From the NCBI GenBank assembly GCA_913058395.1, contig CAJXQI010000003.1:186001-250000 (forward strand): a DNA stretch of 64,000 bases. Reading direction: 5' to 3'. Positions 62,977 to 64,000 of the stretch are shown piece after piece (the stretch's first letter is position 1; each line of letters opens with the position of its first letter). The stretch comes from an uncultured Colwellia sp. GTDB lineage: Bacteria > Pseudomonadota > Gammaproteobacteria > Enterobacterales > Alteromonadaceae. Under the pieces are notes generated by a model. The model did not search any database. It was not told where the DNA came from and was given only the letters and a program-made list of their open reading frames with translations. The position numbers and the translations under genes are program-made.

Positions 62977-64000
62977 TTAACTACCCAGTATTTTAAGTGG
63001 CAGCGATAATGCGTCGTTACCTGTTTGACCAACCAGCCAAATAATAGCGCCTAAGCCTGCAACCGTAATGACATACCATATTGCTGATACAATTTGTGCA
63101 TAGCGATTAAGTGGTAGTAACTGACTTAAATGTCGACTTTTATATTCGAAGAATATTTCAATGCTACCAATGGCCAGTAAAAAGCCTAATAACGCTAAAC
63201 CAAAGTGATAACTAATATAAATACCAAATACCGCACCTAATATACAAGCCACTAAACCTAACTTTGAATTAATTGAAAAGGCGATGCTTTTAAGCACGTG
63301 GCCACCGTCTAATGGTAATATCGGCAATAAGTTAAATAAATTCAGCAGGGCATTAAATACCGCGATGCCCGCCAGTATTTCAATATCAGTCAGCCAATAT
63401 CCCACTAAGCAGGCGATAGAAAGTATTAAGCCGAAGAAGGGCCCCATGATGGAAATAACGATATCTTGCCAGCGGGTATTAATTTTGTCGTCGCTAAGCG
63501 CTAAGCCGCCAACAAAAGGAATGAGGTAAATACCTTTGGTTTTCAAGCCAAAGTATTTCATTGCCTTAATATGACCATATTCATGAAAAACCAAACAAAG
63601 AATTAATGCGATGGCAAATTCGATTGAGAATAACAAGCTATAAGCGGCCAAACTACCGGCAGCAAAAAGAACTTTAATGACTTTAGCACTTTTCAATAGC
63701 TTTAAACCAAGACCTGCTAAGCCAATGAAGCTAAATTTAATCGGTTGCTTTTCACCTTGGACTACTTGACGTTGTTCTATGTCTTTTTCATCGAGGGAGT
63801 TGTCGAGTATAAGCTCGTTATTCACTAACAGTTGGAACTGCAATGTAAAAGGCTGCCATTGTAGGGAGCCATTAAGTTCAACCTGTAGTTCGCCTTGTTC
63901 AGTTTGCAAGGCAAATTGATGCAAGAAAGACTCGTTGTCAGCATTAGCGTTAATCTGTGACACACAGGTTTCGTCCCAAAATAGCTGTTGCCACCCGGCC
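62977..64000 (-). CDS. Site-2-protease-family (M50) membrane metalloprotease, 5' end beyond the window
   Basis: At least 341 codons are visible. The N-terminal soluble region is followed by several membrane helices with the zinc motif in LVFHEYGHIKAMKYFGLK (HExxH) and the second motif LPILPLDGGHVLKSI (DGG). It would cleave within or near membranes. A GTG at 63963 could start the frame, but the frame stays open to the right edge with protein-like sequence (GWQQLFWDETCVSQ), so the true start probably lies outside. Convergent with the ECF sigma gene. Confidence 0.85.
   Translation of the reverse strand, partial: AGWQQLFWDETCVSQINANADNESFLHQFALQTEQGELQVELNGSLQWQPFTLQFQLLVNNELILDNSLDEKDIEQRQVVQGEKQPIKFSFIGLAGLGLKLLKSAKVIKVLFAAGSLAAYSLLFSIEFAIALILCLVFHEYGHIKAMKYFGLKTKGIYLIPFVGGLALSDDKINTRWQDIVISIMGPFFGLILSIACLVGYWLTDIEILAGIAVFNALLNLFNLLPILPLDGGHVLKSIAFSINSKLGLVACILGAVFGIYISYHFGLALLGFLLAIGSIEIFFEYKSRHLSQLLPLNRYAQIVSAIWYVITVAGLGAIIWLVGQTGNDALSLPLKILGS

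Overview
The window is an AT-rich chromosomal segment of a marine gammaproteobacterium. Gene content and neighbourhoods point to the Alteromonadales, most likely a Colwellia or Thalassotalea relative: oxyR/ahpCF, an nfuA-comF-bioH neighbourhood, pyrE-rph near yicC, a coxB carrying two cytochrome c domains, and large TonB receptors and M14 peptidases. This placement rests on family resemblance only. No tRNA, rRNA or CRISPR array was seen.

Layout. (1) 133-10592 reads as a D-amino-acid / peptidoglycan-peptide scavenging island. On the minus strand are gltS, dgcR, dgcN and dgcA, the N-acetyl route for D-glutamate catabolism. Divergent on the plus strand are a TonB-dependent receptor, an M14 carboxypeptidase lipoprotein and an N-acyl-D-amino-acid deacylase-like lipoprotein. 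The same inverted repeat (ATAAC-N5-GTTAT, a LysR-type T-N11-A box) lies in front of dgcN and in the gltS/TonB divergent region, so both arms may share the regulator DgcR. (2) 10665-19696 holds a solute-binding protein, ahpC-ahpF with a near-consensus OxyR site, convergent oxyR, a chemoreceptor, and a DUF3313 / YiaW-like / YiaV-like envelope operon. (3) 20128-24947 is an array of integron gene cassettes with five attC sites but no integrase gene in the window (a CALIN-like cluster). It carries a VOC protein, a fatty acid desaturase, a kinase interrupted by an amber codon, a LysE-type exporter, a small lipoprotein, an IS30-family insertion and a small acidic protein. It ends about 330 bp upstream of lexA, which has two adjacent LexA boxes.

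(4) 26435-35456 is the aa3-type cytochrome c oxidase locus: coxB, coxA, ctaG, coxC, SURF1, a Sco-like protein, ctaA, ctaB and sco. The two terminal cytochrome c domains of coxB look like a recent internal duplication. (5) 35470-46884 holds housekeeping genes (polysaccharide deacetylase, MATE transporter, nfuA, a large M14 peptidase, comF, bioH, a SprA-like metalloprotease pair, pyrE, rph, a DUF2726 gene). (6) 47121-51182 is a thioredoxin / gluconate-dehydrogenase subunit 3 / GMC oxidoreductase operon plus a lipoprotein, lying between rph and yicC. (7) 51299-57915 holds yicC, an M20 amidohydrolase, yceH and a solitary PLD-helicase-DUF3427 protein. (8) 57961-64000 groups membrane and osmotic-stress genes (DUF3185, a Pmp3/YqaE protein, aquaporin, OmpA-like protein, MscS-type channel, ECF sigma factor) and ends inside a site-2 protease gene that runs off the right edge.

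Several starts were moved from the longest reading frame to a better supported codon (ahpC, rph, pyrE, aqpZ, desaturase, M20 amidohydrolase, 88-aa membrane protein). Two short genes were added by hand reading: a 59-aa protein at 11475-11654 and the 53-aa Pmp3-family protein at 58865-59026.
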